A stretch of 64,000 nucleotides of DNA, from contig NZ_JADKRR010000001.1 in NCBI RefSeq assembly GCF_015351105.1, positions 558,001 through 622,000 on the forward strand, given 5' to 3'. Numbering within the stretch: position 1 is the first letter of the stretch; every line of letters begins with the position of its first letter. Below are positions 35,632 through 44,507 of this stretch, in pieces. Position numbers and translations under genes: made by a program. The DNA comes from Clavibacter sp. VKM Ac-2872 (GTDB lineage: Bacteria; Actinomycetota; Actinomycetes; Actinomycetales; Microbacteriaceae). Under the pieces are notes generated by a model, which was given only the letters and a program-made list of their open reading frames with translations, was not told the origin of the DNA and ran no database searches.

Positions 35632-35670
35632 CGAGGCCGGGCTCACTCCGAGGGAGCGAGCCCGGCCTCG
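35632..35670. terminator. bidirectional terminator overlapping the response-regulator 3' end
   Basis: A 13-base inverted repeat (35632-35644 and 35658-35670) with further pairing inside the loop lies between the convergent ene-reductase and response-regulator genes. It includes the last nine codons and the stop of the response regulator. Confidence 0.7.
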
Positions 35671-36344
35671 TGCACGAGCACGGCGACCTGCACGCGGCCC
35701 TGCACGCCGAGCTTCTCCAGCACGTGCCCCACGTGCGTCTTCACCGTCGCCACGCTCACGAACATGTCGGCGGCGATGCGCGCGTTCGGGAGGCCGCGGG
35801 CGATGGCGAGGGCGACCTCCTGCTCGCGCTCGGTGAGGGTGTCGAACCGGGCGCGCTCGTCGGCCCGGTCGCCGCGGTCCCGCTGGGCCGCCACCCCGAT
35901 CACGGTGTCGAGCACCGAGGGGGAGAGGATCGAGCGGCCGGCCGCGACCTGGCGCACGGCGTCGACGAGCTCGGCCGGCGGCGTGTCCTTCAGCAGGAAT
36001 CCGCGGGCGCCCGCGCGGAGGGCGCCGAGCACGAGCTCGTCGGCGTCGAAGGTCGTGAGCACGATGATCGGCAGGTCGGGTCGGCGGGCGACCTCGCGGG
36101 CGGTCGCGGCGATCCCGTCGCAGACCGGCATCCGGATGTCCATGAGCACCACGTCGGGGGCGGTGCGCGCGATCACGGCGCCGGCGGCGAGCCCGTCGGC
36201 GGCCTCGCCGACCACCTCGAGGCCGTGCCCGCCGCCCAGCAGCATCCCGAGGCCCGCGCGGACGAGGGCGTCGTCGTCCACGATGACGACGCGGATCGGG
36301 GCGCCTCCGGCCGGGGCCGTCCCGGCGGGATCCGCGACGCTCAC
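35643..36344 (-). CDS. NarL-family response regulator
   Basis: The 233-residue protein has a receiver domain with the phosphoacceptor aspartate in VVLMDIRMP, the acidic pocket VDDD at residues 21-24, and a C-terminal LuxR-type helix-turn-helix (LTEREQEVALAIARGLPNAR, then VSVATVKTHVGHVLEKLG). It is the partner of the sensor kinase immediately upstream; its GTG start overlaps the kinase stop by four bases. Target genes are not indicated by the neighbourhood. Confidence 0.92.
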   Translation of the reverse strand: MSVADPAGTAPAGGAPIRVVIVDDDALVRAGLGMLLGGGHGLEVVGEAADGLAAGAVIARTAPDVVLMDIRMPVCDGIAATAREVARRPDLPIIVLTTFDADELVLGALRAGARGFLLKDTPPAELVDAVRQVAAGRSILSPSVLDTVIGVAAQRDRGDRADERARFDTLTEREQEVALAIARGLPNARIAADMFVSVATVKTHVGHVLEKLGVQGRVQVAVLVHEAGLAPSE

Positions 36345-37600
36345 GCCGTCCACGGGAGCACCGCCTCCACCGCGTGGAGGCCGTCGCGTCGCGCCACGTC
36401 GAGCGTGCCGTCCACGGCGCGGGCGCGTTCGGCGATCCCCGCGAGGCCGTGGCCGGGGAGGGCGGCGCGGTCGCGGTCGCCGTCGCTGTCGTCGCGGCCG
36501 GACGGCTCGGGCGCGGACGGGACCCGCGGATTCGCCACCCGGATCCGGAGCTCCCCGCCCGCACGCCCCGCGATGACCACGTCGACGGGCGCGCCGGGAG
36601 CGTGCCGGCGCGCGTTGGTCAGGCACTCCTGCACGATCCGGTACGCGTGGCGGGAGGTCGTGACGGCGAGCCGCGGCAGGTCGTCCCGCGTGCGGTCGGG
36701 AATCTCGACCCGCACCGCGACGCCCAGCGCGCGCGCCTCCTCGACGAGGGCGGGGAGGTCGCCGAGCGTGGGCTGCGGTGGTGCGGCGGCCGGAGCGCCC
36801 GACGGATCGCGCAGCACCCCGAGCACCTCGCGCAGCTCCGTGAGGGCGGCGCGCGCGTTGTCGCGCACGACGCCGGCGGTCCGCCGCACCTCGCCCGGGT
36901 CGAGGTCGTCGCGGTACTCCAGCGCGCCCGCGTGCAGCGCCACGAGGGAGAGGCGGTGGGCGAGCACGTCGTGCATCTCGCGCGCGATCCGCGTGCGCTC
37001 GTGGTCCGCGGCCTGCGCCGCGCGGAGCGCCTGCTCCTCGTCGGCGAGCCGCGCCCGCTCCCGGAGCGAGGCGAGCAGCTCGCGCCGACCGCCGACGTAG
37101 AGGCCGACGACGACGGGGAGGGCGACCACCAGGAGGAGCGTGCCGGCGATCAGCGGCCACTCCTCCGGGCGGATCGGGACGGGCGTGGCCCCGGCCCCCT
37201 CCCCGACCAGGGTGACGACGAGCAGCGTGCCCGCGACCGCGGCGATCTCGCGGGGCCGGCGCCGGGCGGAGACGGAGGCGACCGCGATCAGCGCGGCGAC
37301 GACGCCGGCGGACGAGATCCCGCCGAGGGCCGCGATCGTCACCGCGACGCCGACCGGGGCCTGGCGCCGGACCGGCAGGAGAGCGATCGCGACGAGGCCG
37401 GCGCCCAGGTCGAGGAGGAGCAGGAGCGTGGGCAGCATCCCGGTGGCGCCGGACTCCTCCACGGCGACGATCACGATGCCGAAGACGAGCATCCCGCCGG
37501 CGGAGGCCAGCAGCACCAGCGCGGTCTCGCGACCGAGGGAGCGGATGCGGAGGCGGAGGCGGGCGCGACCCGTGATCGGGAGCGCTGCGGGGGAGGGCAT
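36341..37600 (-). CDS. DesK/NarX-type sensor histidine kinase
   Basis: The 419-residue protein has five or six membrane helices in its first 175 residues, a short coiled linker, the HisKA_3 phosphorylation site REMHDVLAHRLS and a HATPase_c domain ending with GHGLAGIAERARAVDG. The N box is in QECLTNARRHAPG. The sensing part is entirely intramembrane, which suggests a membrane-state or lipophilic signal. TAGGGT (37607-37612, reverse strand) lies six bases before the ATG, so the two-component operon is probably leaderless. Confidence 0.92.
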   Translation of the reverse strand: MPSPAALPITGRARLRLRIRSLGRETALVLLASAGGMLVFGIVIVAVEESGATGMLPTLLLLLDLGAGLVAIALLPVRRQAPVGVAVTIAALGGISSAGVVAALIAVASVSARRRPREIAAVAGTLLVVTLVGEGAGATPVPIRPEEWPLIAGTLLLVVALPVVVGLYVGGRRELLASLRERARLADEEQALRAAQAADHERTRIAREMHDVLAHRLSLVALHAGALEYRDDLDPGEVRRTAGVVRDNARAALTELREVLGVLRDPSGAPAAAPPQPTLGDLPALVEEARALGVAVRVEIPDRTRDDLPRLAVTTSRHAYRIVQECLTNARRHAPGAPVDVVIAGRAGGELRIRVANPRVPSAPEPSGRDDSDGDRDRAALPGHGLAGIAERARAVDGTLDVARRDGLHAVEAVLPWTA

Positions 37601-37680
37601 GCCCCGACCCTACGGACCGGCGGCGCGCCCGCGGATCGACCGAAGGGGGGAGATGCGTGCGCGGGGAGCGGCGGGCCGGG

Positions 37681-38037
37681 TCAGCGGCGGACGCGCTCCG
37701 CCTTCCGTGCGGCGCGGGACGCGCGCCAGCGTCGCCAGGCGTCCCAGAAGCGGTGCAGCTGGCGCTTGAGGAACACGTTCACGCGGTGGGCCGCGGGGAA
37801 CTCGGTGCCGAGCACGGCGATCCCGAGGAAGACGATGAGCCAGCCGGGCCCGGGGAGCGGGATGAGCACGATGCCGACGAGGACGATGGCGACGCCGAGG
37901 AGCCCCACGAGGATCCGGTACAGCCAGCGGGCCTTCGGGTGCAGCTCGATCCAGGCCCGGCAGCGACGCAGGAACCGGCGGAGGGGGTGGGAGTGGCTGG
38001 ATCCCGCCTCGAACTCGCGGGTCAGGGTGTCGGACAT
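37681..38037 (-). CDS. TIGR02611-type small membrane protein (PGPGW motif)
   Basis: The 118-residue product has two hydrophobic segments (about residues 42-60 and 64-80) containing the family motif PLPGPGW, followed by a very basic tail. This actinobacterial family is conserved but of unknown function. TAGCGT (38044-38049, reverse strand) is six bases upstream of the ATG, indicating a leaderless message separate from the two-component operon. Confidence 0.8.
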   Translation of the reverse strand: MSDTLTREFEAGSSHSHPLRRFLRRCRAWIELHPKARWLYRILVGLLGVAIVLVGIVLIPLPGPGWLIVFLGIAVLGTEFPAAHRVNVFLKRQLHRFWDAWRRWRASRAARKAERVRR

Positions 38038-38138
38038 GTCCCCACGCTACGGGCGGGCCCTGGGAGGCGTCTCCCTCATGCGGGGAATCCGCAGGGTGCC
38101 GTGGCGGATGCGCAGGGGAGGAGCCGGCGCGCCCCCGC

Positions 38139-38741
38139 CTACCGCGCGGGCGGCGCCGTGATCCGCCTGGCCGCCTCCACCACGGCCGCGCGGTCCGCGG
38201 CGCGCGCCCGCGGCGAGTCCGCGTGCATCGCCGGGTACGGCGACTGCACCCACGCCTGCGCGAGCGCGAACAGCATCGTGAGGAGGCGCTGCGGATCCCA
38301 CGACGGGTCGATGTGCCCCTCCTCCTGCCCGCGCCTGACCGCCTGCACCTTGGCCGACGGAGACGTCGCGCTGTGCGGCACGTCGAGCTCCAGGCCGTCG
38401 AGCCGGGCCCACGCGAGCATGCGGCGGTGCTGCGGGTGCTCGTACGCGTGGTCGAAGAGCTGGCCGACGAAGCCGGGGAGGTCGGCGGGATCCAGAGTCA
38501 CGGCGGAGAAGAACTCGATGCCGTTGAGCTGCAGCACCGCGTGGAACAGCGACTCCTTGTCGGTGAAGTGCGCGTACAGCCGCTCCTTGCTCGCGCGGCC
38601 CGAGCGGGCGATGCGGTCGACGCGCGCGCCCGCCAGGCCGTGCGCGGCGAACTCCTCGCGCGCGGCCAGGAGGATGCGGTGCCGGACGTCGTCCTGCTTC
38701 TCGTCGGTCGTGGGTCGGGCGGACCCCGTCGTCGCTGCCAT
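38139..38741 (-). CDS. TetR-family repressor of the adjacent MFS exporter
   Basis: The 200-residue protein has the N-terminal TetR helix-turn-helix (RHRILLAAREEFAAHGLAGA, then VDRIARSGRASKERLYAHF) and a helical ligand domain. It is divergent from the MFS gene across a perfect 24-base palindrome. TACGCT (38748-38753, reverse strand) is six bases before the ATG, and the palindrome begins one base beyond that hexamer, so binding would block its own promoter and that of the exporter. Confidence 0.9.
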   Translation of the reverse strand: MAATTGSARPTTDEKQDDVRHRILLAAREEFAAHGLAGARVDRIARSGRASKERLYAHFTDKESLFHAVLQLNGIEFFSAVTLDPADLPGFVGQLFDHAYEHPQHRRMLAWARLDGLELDVPHSATSPSAKVQAVRRGQEEGHIDPSWDPQRLLTMLFALAQAWVQSPYPAMHADSPRARAADRAAVVEAARRITAPPAR

Positions 38742-38754
38742 GTGAACAGCGTAT

Positions 38755-38778
38755 GTCAAACGAACCGGTTCGTTTGAC
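38755..38778. promoter_or_regulatory. perfect 24-base palindromic TetR operator
   Basis: The half-site GTCAAACGAACC at 38755-38766 is followed directly by its exact complement at 38767-38778. It abuts the -10 hexamer of the tetR gene on one side and contains the -35 TTGACT (38774-38779) of the MFS gene on the other. This is the expected shape and place for a TetR-type operator. Confidence 0.88.
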
Positions 38779-38804
38779 TCTGTGCACGGAGCGGCCCTAG
38801 ATTG
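38774..38804 (+). promoter_or_regulatory. promoter of the MFS exporter
   Basis: TTGACT at 38774-38779 and TAGATT at 38799-38804 are separated by 19 bases and fit a main-sigma-factor promoter. The -35 lies inside the palindrome, so repressor and polymerase would compete. Transcription would start near 38811, about 40 bases before the ribosome site at 38842. Confidence 0.6.
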
Positions 38805-38921
38805 GACCGTCCTCGCCCGCCCGGGCGCCGCACGATCCCCCAGGAGCACCAGATCTCGCACGCACGCACCCCTGAAGACGCACCGCCCGCCACGACCTCC
38901 TGCTCCTCCGCATCGGCCGAG

Positions 38922-40385
38922 ATGCCCGCGCCCGCGCCCGCGCCCGCCGCGCCGTCCGCCCGCAGCAAGTGGATCCTCCTCGCCGTCGTCGCCCTCGCCC
39001 AGCTGATGGTCGTGCTCGACGGCACCATCGTGAACATCGCCCTGCCCGCCGCCCAGCGCGACCTCGGCATGAGCGACGCCGACCGCACCTGGGTCGTCAC
39101 CGTCTACGCGCTCGCGTTCGGCTCGCTCCTCCTGCTCGGCGGCCGCATCGCCGACTACTGGGGCCGCAAGCGCTCCTTCCTCCTCGGCATGGTCGGCTTC
39201 GCGGCCGCCTCCGCGGTCGGCGGCTTCGCGGTCTCGAGCGAGATGCTCCTCATCGCGCGCGGCCTGCAGGGCGTCTTCGCGGCGCTCCTCGCGCCCGCCG
39301 CGCTCGCGCTGCTGTCGGTGACGTTCCCGTCCGGCCCCGACCGCGTCAAGGCGTTCGCGGTCTACGGCACCATCGCCGGATCCGGCGCGGCCGTCGGCCT
39401 GCTGCTCGGCGGCGTGCTCACCGAGTACCTCAGCTGGCACTGGTGCCTCCTCGTCAACGTGCCCATCGCGATCGTCGCGATCGTCGCCGGCATCCCGCTC
39501 GTGAAGGAGAGCCGCGCCGACGGCGACCGCAGCTACGACGTGCCCGGCGCCCTGCTCGTCACCCTCGGCCTCGCGTCGATCGTCTACGGCTTCTCCCGTG
39601 CGGAGAACGGCTGGGGCGAGCCCGACACCATCGGCTTCCTCGCGCTCGGCGTCGGGATCATGGTCGCGTTCGTCTGGTGGGAGTCGCGGGCGCGCAACCC
39701 GCTGCTGCCGCTCCGCGTCGTGGCCGACCGCACCCGCGGCGGGGCGTACCTCACCTCCGTGATGGTGGGCGCGGCGCTCCTCGGCGGGCTGCTGTACCTC
39801 ACGCTGCACTTCCAGATCGTGCTCGGCATGTCGCCGCTGATCTCGGGCCTCGCGTCGCTGCCGATGGCCGCCACCATCATGCTCACGGCGCCGCAGGTCG
39901 CGCGGCTCCTGCCGAAGGTGGGCCCGCGGATCCTCATGACGGTCGGCCCGCTCGTCGCGGCCGCCGGGCTGCTGTGGCTCAGCCGGATCACGGTCGACGG
40001 CGCGTACGTCGTGCAGGTGCTGCCCGGCCAGATCCTGCTCGGCATCGGGCTCGCGTTCGTGTTCGTGCCCATGCAGAACGTGGCGCTCTCCGGCATCGAG
40101 CCGCGGGACGCGGGCGTCGCGGGCGCGGCGCTCACGGGAACGCAGCAGATCGGCGGATCCATCGGCACGGCCGTCTTCACGGCGCTGTTCGCGTCCGCCG
40201 TCACGGCGGCGACGACCGATGGCGTCGCGAACCCGCTGCAGCAGCAGGTCGACGGGTACCACGTGGTGTTCCTCGCCGCGTCGATCGGCGTGGCCTGCGC
40301 CTCGATCATCTCCTGGTCGATGGTGCGCGTCCCGCTCGAGCGCTTCCGCGAGGGCGCATCGACCGAGGCCGTCAGCATGCACTGA
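38922..40385 (+). CDS. MFS multidrug exporter (DHA2/EmrB type, 14 helices)
   Basis: A proton-driven efflux permease of at least 487 residues with about 14 hydrophobic segments. It has the family signatures LDGTIVNIALPA in helix 1, GRIADYWGRKR in loop 2-3, and GxxxGPxxGG-like GSGAAVGLLLGG in helix 5. The drug class is unknown. The coordinates use the first usual start codon. A strong AGGAG (38842-38846) lies upstream, and an in-frame ATC at 38853, six bases after it, would add 23 residues; a TTG at 38802 is upstream of the expected transcription start and unlikely. Regulation is by the divergent TetR gene. Confidence 0.88.
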   Translation: MPAPAPAPAAPSARSKWILLAVVALAQLMVVLDGTIVNIALPAAQRDLGMSDADRTWVVTVYALAFGSLLLLGGRIADYWGRKRSFLLGMVGFAAASAVGGFAVSSEMLLIARGLQGVFAALLAPAALALLSVTFPSGPDRVKAFAVYGTIAGSGAAVGLLLGGVLTEYLSWHWCLLVNVPIAIVAIVAGIPLVKESRADGDRSYDVPGALLVTLGLASIVYGFSRAENGWGEPDTIGFLALGVGIMVAFVWWESRARNPLLPLRVVADRTRGGAYLTSVMVGAALLGGLLYLTLHFQIVLGMSPLISGLASLPMAATIMLTAPQVARLLPKVGPRILMTVGPLVAAAGLLWLSRITVDGAYVVQVLPGQILLGIGLAFVFVPMQNVALSGIEPRDAGVAGAALTGTQQIGGSIGTAVFTALFASAVTAATTDGVANPLQQQVDGYHVVFLAASIGVACASIISWSMVRVPLERFREGASTEAVSMH

Positions 40386-40399
40386 TCCCTCGCCGGATC

Positions 40400-40440
40400 C
40401 GACGACGCCCCTCCCGCACCGCGCGGGAGGGGCGTCGTCG
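40400..40440. terminator. bidirectional terminator between MFS and LLM genes
   Basis: A perfect 18-base inverted repeat (40400-40417 and 40423-40440) with a five-base loop lies between the convergent stops. It is one of the strongest hairpins in the window. Confidence 0.88.
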
Positions 40441-40455
40441 TGCGCGGGGCGTCGG

Positions 40456-41475
40456 TCAGACGGCGGGCGACCAGCCGAGCGCCGGGCCGAGGCGCTCCGC
40501 GATGTCGGTGAGGATCTGCTCCAGGTCGGCCTCGCCGAAGGTGAAGGGCAGCGCGAACGCGACCTCGTCGACCGCCTGGAAGGCCGGATCGGCGTGCAGG
40601 GTCGCGGCGATCTCCTCGGACGTGCCCACGAGATCCGCCGCGAAGAGCATCTGCCGCGGCCCCATCGGCACGCCGACGCGATGCGCGCGGGAGGCGGCGT
40701 AGGCCTCGTAGCGGGCGACCTGCTCGGGCGTCGCGCGGTCGGTGGGGATCACGACGAGGCCCTGCGAGACGCGCGCGTCGGACCCGCTCGGGTGGGCGGC
40801 GCGGTAGGCGTCGATCTGCGCGCGCTGGTTCGTCGCGAAGTCGTTCCCGAGCTCGCCCTGGATCACGCTGGAGGTGAGCAGGTGGAAGCCGTTCTCGCCG
40901 GCCCAGACCGCGGAGCGCGTGCTCGCGGCGCCGTACCAGATCCGCTCGGCGAGCCCCGCGGCGTGCGGTTGCACGGTGGAGGCGTACTCCTCCTGGCCCG
41001 CGCGGGCGGGGGCGTCGCTGACGACCTGGCCGCGGACGAGGTCGCGGAAGCGCAGGAGCCGCTCGTAGCCGAGGTCCTCGAGGTCGGCGGTCGCCGGGTA
41101 GATCGCGTCGCGGTAGGTCTCGAAGCGCATGGGCGTGCCCACCGAGAAGCCGGGCTGCACGCGGCCGCCCGTGAGCAGGTCCACCGTGGCGAGGTCCTCG
41201 GCGAGGCGGAACGGGTTCTCGGCGCCGATGGGCGTGACGGCCGTGCCGAGGTGGATGCGGCTCGTGCGCTGCGAGGCGGCGGCCATCACGGCGACGGGGG
41301 AGGAGATCCCGTGCTGGAGGTGGCGGTGCCGCAGCCACGCGCTGTCGAAGCCGAGCTCCTCGCCGCGCTCGATGACGCGGAGCGTGGTCTCGTGGCCGGC
41401 CGCGGGATCCGCCGGGTCGAAGGTGCCGATGGTGAGGAAGCCGAGGCGGGAGAGCGGGGTACCGGATGCGGGCAT
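40456..41475 (-). CDS. LLM-class flavin-dependent oxidoreductase (copy B)
   Basis: A luciferase-like monooxygenase-fold protein of 339 residues with the barrel opening LSRLGFLTIGTFDPADPAAG and the FMN-region block ENPFRLAEDLATVDLLTGGR. The family uses FMN or F420; the substrate is unknown. It is a tandem paralog of the gene at 41485. TAGCAT (41482-41487, reverse strand) lies six bases before the ATG and overlaps the stop codon of the upstream copy, so this copy probably has its own leaderless promoter inside the end of its neighbour. Confidence 0.88.
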   Translation of the reverse strand: MPASGTPLSRLGFLTIGTFDPADPAAGHETTLRVIERGEELGFDSAWLRHRHLQHGISSPVAVMAAASQRTSRIHLGTAVTPIGAENPFRLAEDLATVDLLTGGRVQPGFSVGTPMRFETYRDAIYPATADLEDLGYERLLRFRDLVRGQVVSDAPARAGQEEYASTVQPHAAGLAERIWYGAASTRSAVWAGENGFHLLTSSVIQGELGNDFATNQRAQIDAYRAAHPSGSDARVSQGLVVIPTDRATPEQVARYEAYAASRAHRVGVPMGPRQMLFAADLVGTSEEIAATLHADPAFQAVDEVAFALPFTFGEADLEQILTDIAERLGPALGWSPAV

Positions 41476-41484
41476 GCCCCGATG

Positions 41485-42531
41485 CTAGGCGGGCGACCAG
41501 CCGAGCGCCGGGCCGAGGCGCTCGGCGACGTCGGTGAGGATCCGCGCGAGGTCGCCCGCCGGCAGCCCGGACGGGAGCGCGATCGCGAGCTCGTCGGCGG
41601 CCTGCACGGCGGGATCCGCGAGGAGCGCGGCGGCGATCTCGTCGGACGGGCCCACGAGGTCCGGCGCGCGGACCATGCTCGACGCGGCCCCGGGATCCTC
41701 CGACTGGTCGGCCCGCCGGGCCCGCTCGGCGCGTGCCGCGGCGTCGGCCCGGTACCGGGTGATCTGCGCGGCCGTCGCGCCGTCGGTGGGCACCACGACG
41801 AGGGCCAGCGTCACGTGCGCGGCGACCGGGTCCGGGTGCGCGGCACGGTAGGCGTCGATGAGGCCGCGCTGGTCGGCCGCGAAGCCGCCGCCGCGGGATC
41901 CGCGCTCGGTCACGTCGGAGGCGAGCAGGCGGAAGCCGTGCGCTCCCGCCCAGGCCGCCGTGCGGAGCGTCGCCGCGCCGTAGCCGAGCCGGTCGGCGAG
42001 GCCGGGGGACGACGGCTGCACGGTCGGGGTGAGGGCGTCGTCGTCGGATCCGTCGTGCTGCTCGTCCGCCCCCGGCACCCGGCCCCCGCGCAGCAGGTCG
42101 CGGAAGCGCAGGAGCCGCTCGCGTCCCGGCTCCTCGAGCGCGGCCGTCGTGGGATGCACGGCCCGGTCGACCGCGGCGACGCGCCGCGGGCTGCCGACCG
42201 AGAGCCCGGGGCGCAGGCGCCCGCCGGAGAGGAGGTCGACGGTCGCGAGGTCCTCGGCGAGGCGGAGCGGGTTCTCGGCGCGCACGGGGATCGACGCCGT
42301 GCCGAGCTCGATGCGCCGCGCGCGCTGCGATGCCGCGGCGAGCATCGCCACGGGGGAGGAGACGGCGTTCCGGAGGTGGTCCGGCCGGAGCCACGCGGTG
42401 TCGAGGCCGAGCGCGTCGCCGAGCTCGACGAGCCGGAGCGCGTCTTCGAGGCCGGTCGCGGGGTCGGCCGGATCGAACGGGCCGGTGGTGAGGAAGCCGA
42501 GGCGCGTCAGCGCGGATCCGGGTGCGGGCAT
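41485..42531 (-). CDS. LLM-class flavin-dependent oxidoreductase (copy A)
   Basis: The 348-residue tandem paralog of the gene at 40456; by eye about 60 percent of the N-terminal 110 residues agree, including ENPLRLAEDLATVDLLSGG. The C-terminal half is more diverged and carries a small insertion (DEQHDGSDDDA). TAACCT (42538-42543, reverse strand) is six bases before the ATG. The two copies are nine bases apart. Specificity is unknown. Confidence 0.88.
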   Translation of the reverse strand: MPAPGSALTRLGFLTTGPFDPADPATGLEDALRLVELGDALGLDTAWLRPDHLRNAVSSPVAMLAAASQRARRIELGTASIPVRAENPLRLAEDLATVDLLSGGRLRPGLSVGSPRRVAAVDRAVHPTTAALEEPGRERLLRFRDLLRGGRVPGADEQHDGSDDDALTPTVQPSSPGLADRLGYGAATLRTAAWAGAHGFRLLASDVTERGSRGGGFAADQRGLIDAYRAAHPDPVAAHVTLALVVVPTDGATAAQITRYRADAAARAERARRADQSEDPGAASSMVRAPDLVGPSDEIAAALLADPAVQAADELAIALPSGLPAGDLARILTDVAERLGPALGWSPA

Positions 42532-42565
42532 GGCACGAGGTTAGGCGGTGCGGATCCGGGCCGGC

Positions 42566-43531
42566 TCAGGGGATGAGCACGATCGAGCCCGTCGTGCGCC
42601 GGGCCTCGAGGTCCTCGTGGGCGCGCGCAGCGTCGGCGAGCGGGTACGTCGCGCCGACGCGCACGTCGAGGGATCCGTCGAGCACCGCCGCGAACAGCTC
42701 GCCCGCCCGCCACCGCCGCTCCTCCGCGTCGAGGAGGAAGTGGGCGAGCGTGGGGCGCGTGACCGAGAGGGATCCGCCGGAGTTGAGGCGCTGCAGGTCG
42801 AACGGCGGCACCTGCCCGCTCGCGCCGCCGAAGAGCACGAGCGTGCCGCGGATGCGCAGCGACGCGAGCGAGCCGTCGAACGTGTCGCGGCCCACGCCGT
42901 CGTAGACCACGTCGACGCCGCGGCCGTCGGTGAGCTCGCGGACGCGCACCGGCACGTCGTCGTAGCCGAGCACGTGCGTCGCGCCGGCCGCGCGCGAGAG
43001 GGCGGCCTTCTCCTCGTTCGACACCGTGGTGATCACCTCGACGCCGCGGTCCGCGAGCAGCTGCGTGAGCAGGAGCCCCACGCCGCCGGCGCCCGCGTGC
43101 ACGAGCGCGCGATCCCCGGGGCCGGCCGGGTACGAGCTCGTCGCGAGGTAGTGGGCGGTGAGTCCCTGGAGCGGGAGGGCGGCGGCGGTCTCCATCGCGA
43201 CGCCGTCCGGCACAGGCAGGAGCGTCTCGGCGCGGACGAGCGCGTGCTGCGCGTACGTGCCGGACGCCTCGGCGGTCGCCACGCGGTCGCCCACGTGCAC
43301 GCCGCTCACGCCGTCGCCGAGCGCCTCGATCACGCCGGCGGCCTCGGATCCCGGCACGTACGGGTGCGCCATCGGGTAGACCCCGCTGCGCCGGTACGTG
43401 TCGATGAAGTTGACGCCCGCGGCGTGCACGCGGATCCGCACCTCGCCGGGCCCGGGGTCCGGCACCGGTCCGTCCGTCAGGGTCATGACCTCGGGGCCGC
43501 CGGGCCCCTGAACCTCGATGCGCGCGCTCAT
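42566..43531 (-). CDS. NADPH:quinone oxidoreductase (zeta-crystallin-like)
   Basis: A zinc-free medium-chain reductase of 321 residues. The catalytic-domain opening VHAAGVNFIDTYRRSGVYP matches Qor, and the NADPH Rossmann motif is HAGAGGVGLLLTQLL. The metal-ligand cysteines of alcohol dehydrogenases are absent. It reduces quinones or enones in the cytosol. The ATG is preceded by CAGGCT at six bases, a weak leaderless-type signal. It precedes the LLM pair on the same strand but with its own probable promoter. Confidence 0.9.
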   Translation of the reverse strand: MSARIEVQGPGGPEVMTLTDGPVPDPGPGEVRIRVHAAGVNFIDTYRRSGVYPMAHPYVPGSEAAGVIEALGDGVSGVHVGDRVATAEASGTYAQHALVRAETLLPVPDGVAMETAAALPLQGLTAHYLATSSYPAGPGDRALVHAGAGGVGLLLTQLLADRGVEVITTVSNEEKAALSRAAGATHVLGYDDVPVRVRELTDGRGVDVVYDGVGRDTFDGSLASLRIRGTLVLFGGASGQVPPFDLQRLNSGGSLSVTRPTLAHFLLDAEERRWRAGELFAAVLDGSLDVRVGATYPLADAARAHEDLEARRTTGSIVLIP

Positions 43532-43563
43532 GGGTCCAGCCTGCCGTGTCCGCGGGCCTCGGG

Positions 43564-44220
43564 TCACGCGTCGCGCGGCGGTCGGTCGCCCTCGTCCGGA
43601 TCCTCGTCCCGTCGCCGCTGCTCCTCGCGCTCGGCGATCTTCCGGCGGTACCCGTCCATCGCCCGCTCGTCCAGGCGGTGACGGATCTCTGCGACGTCGG
43701 GCGCGAAGGTCTCCTTGGTCAGCTCGCGGAACGCGACCCACTTCTCGTGGAACTCGGCGTCGGTCTCGCCGGGGCGCCACGCGCGCGACCAGAGGACGAA
43801 CGCCGCCTCGACGCCGGCCATCACGGAGGCGAGCACGACACCGGTCGGCACACCGAGCCACCCGATGGCCGTCGCCGCTGCGGTTATCGACCCCGCGAGC
43901 CACGGGAGGACCGCGAAGCCCCGCCCGCCCGGGGTCATCAGCCGACCACGGACGACGAAGGGACGCTCGACCACGACCTCGACGGTGCAGAAGACCAGGG
44001 TCATGAGGGTCACGGCTCCGATCGTCCGATCGAGCGAGCCCGGGCCCCATGCGGGGACGAGCATGAGGGCTTGGGACGCCACGACCACGATCGGCGCCTT
44101 GAGCAGCGCCACCGTGAGGTGCCCCGACAGCGGCGCCCACAGGCCGGGCGGCGTCCAGCCGGGAGGGTTCCGCCGGACCGGGTCACCCTCCGCGGGCGCG
44201 GACGCGGGCACGTCACTCAT
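43564..44220 (-). CDS. membrane protein with charged C-terminal tail, function unknown
   Basis: The 218-residue product has four hydrophobic segments between about residues 30 and 140 and a highly charged, helical tail rich in E, R and D (EREEQRRRDEDPDEGDRPPR near the end). I recognise no family. The chosen ATG (MSDVPASAPAEG) is preferred to an upstream ATG. It could be the first gene of a unit with the quinone reductase downstream, 32 bases away. Confidence 0.6.
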   Translation of the reverse strand: MSDVPASAPAEGDPVRRNPPGWTPPGLWAPLSGHLTVALLKAPIVVVASQALMLVPAWGPGSLDRTIGAVTLMTLVFCTVEVVVERPFVVRGRLMTPGGRGFAVLPWLAGSITAAATAIGWLGVPTGVVLASVMAGVEAAFVLWSRAWRPGETDAEFHEKWVAFRELTKETFAPDVAEIRHRLDERAMDGYRRKIAEREEQRRRDEDPDEGDRPPRDA

Positions 44221-44507
44221 GCGGTGGGGTGCGGTGCGGTGCAAGGGCATGACTCTCCGTGATCAGGAGTGATCCCGGTTCGGGAGCAGATGACGGACTC
44301 CGGGGGATCGCCTCGGGGTGGTCGCCCGCATCCTCGCCCGCTCGGCGCGGGCGGCGACGGCCTCCTCCACAGCGCGTCCGAGCAGGCCCTCCGCCCGCCC
44401 CGGAATGCCGCCGCGTCACACGCGGTTGGCCTCCCATAGGCTCGATGACGAGCAGGTGCGCCCGGCCCGGCCCCGCACCGATCCGGATCACGACGAAGGT
44501 GGAACCC

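Noticed and set aside
40219-42576. 785-codon plus-strand frame across the LLM pair, with internal similarity between its halves
   Set aside because: The internal repeat simply reflects the duplicated genes on the opposite strand.
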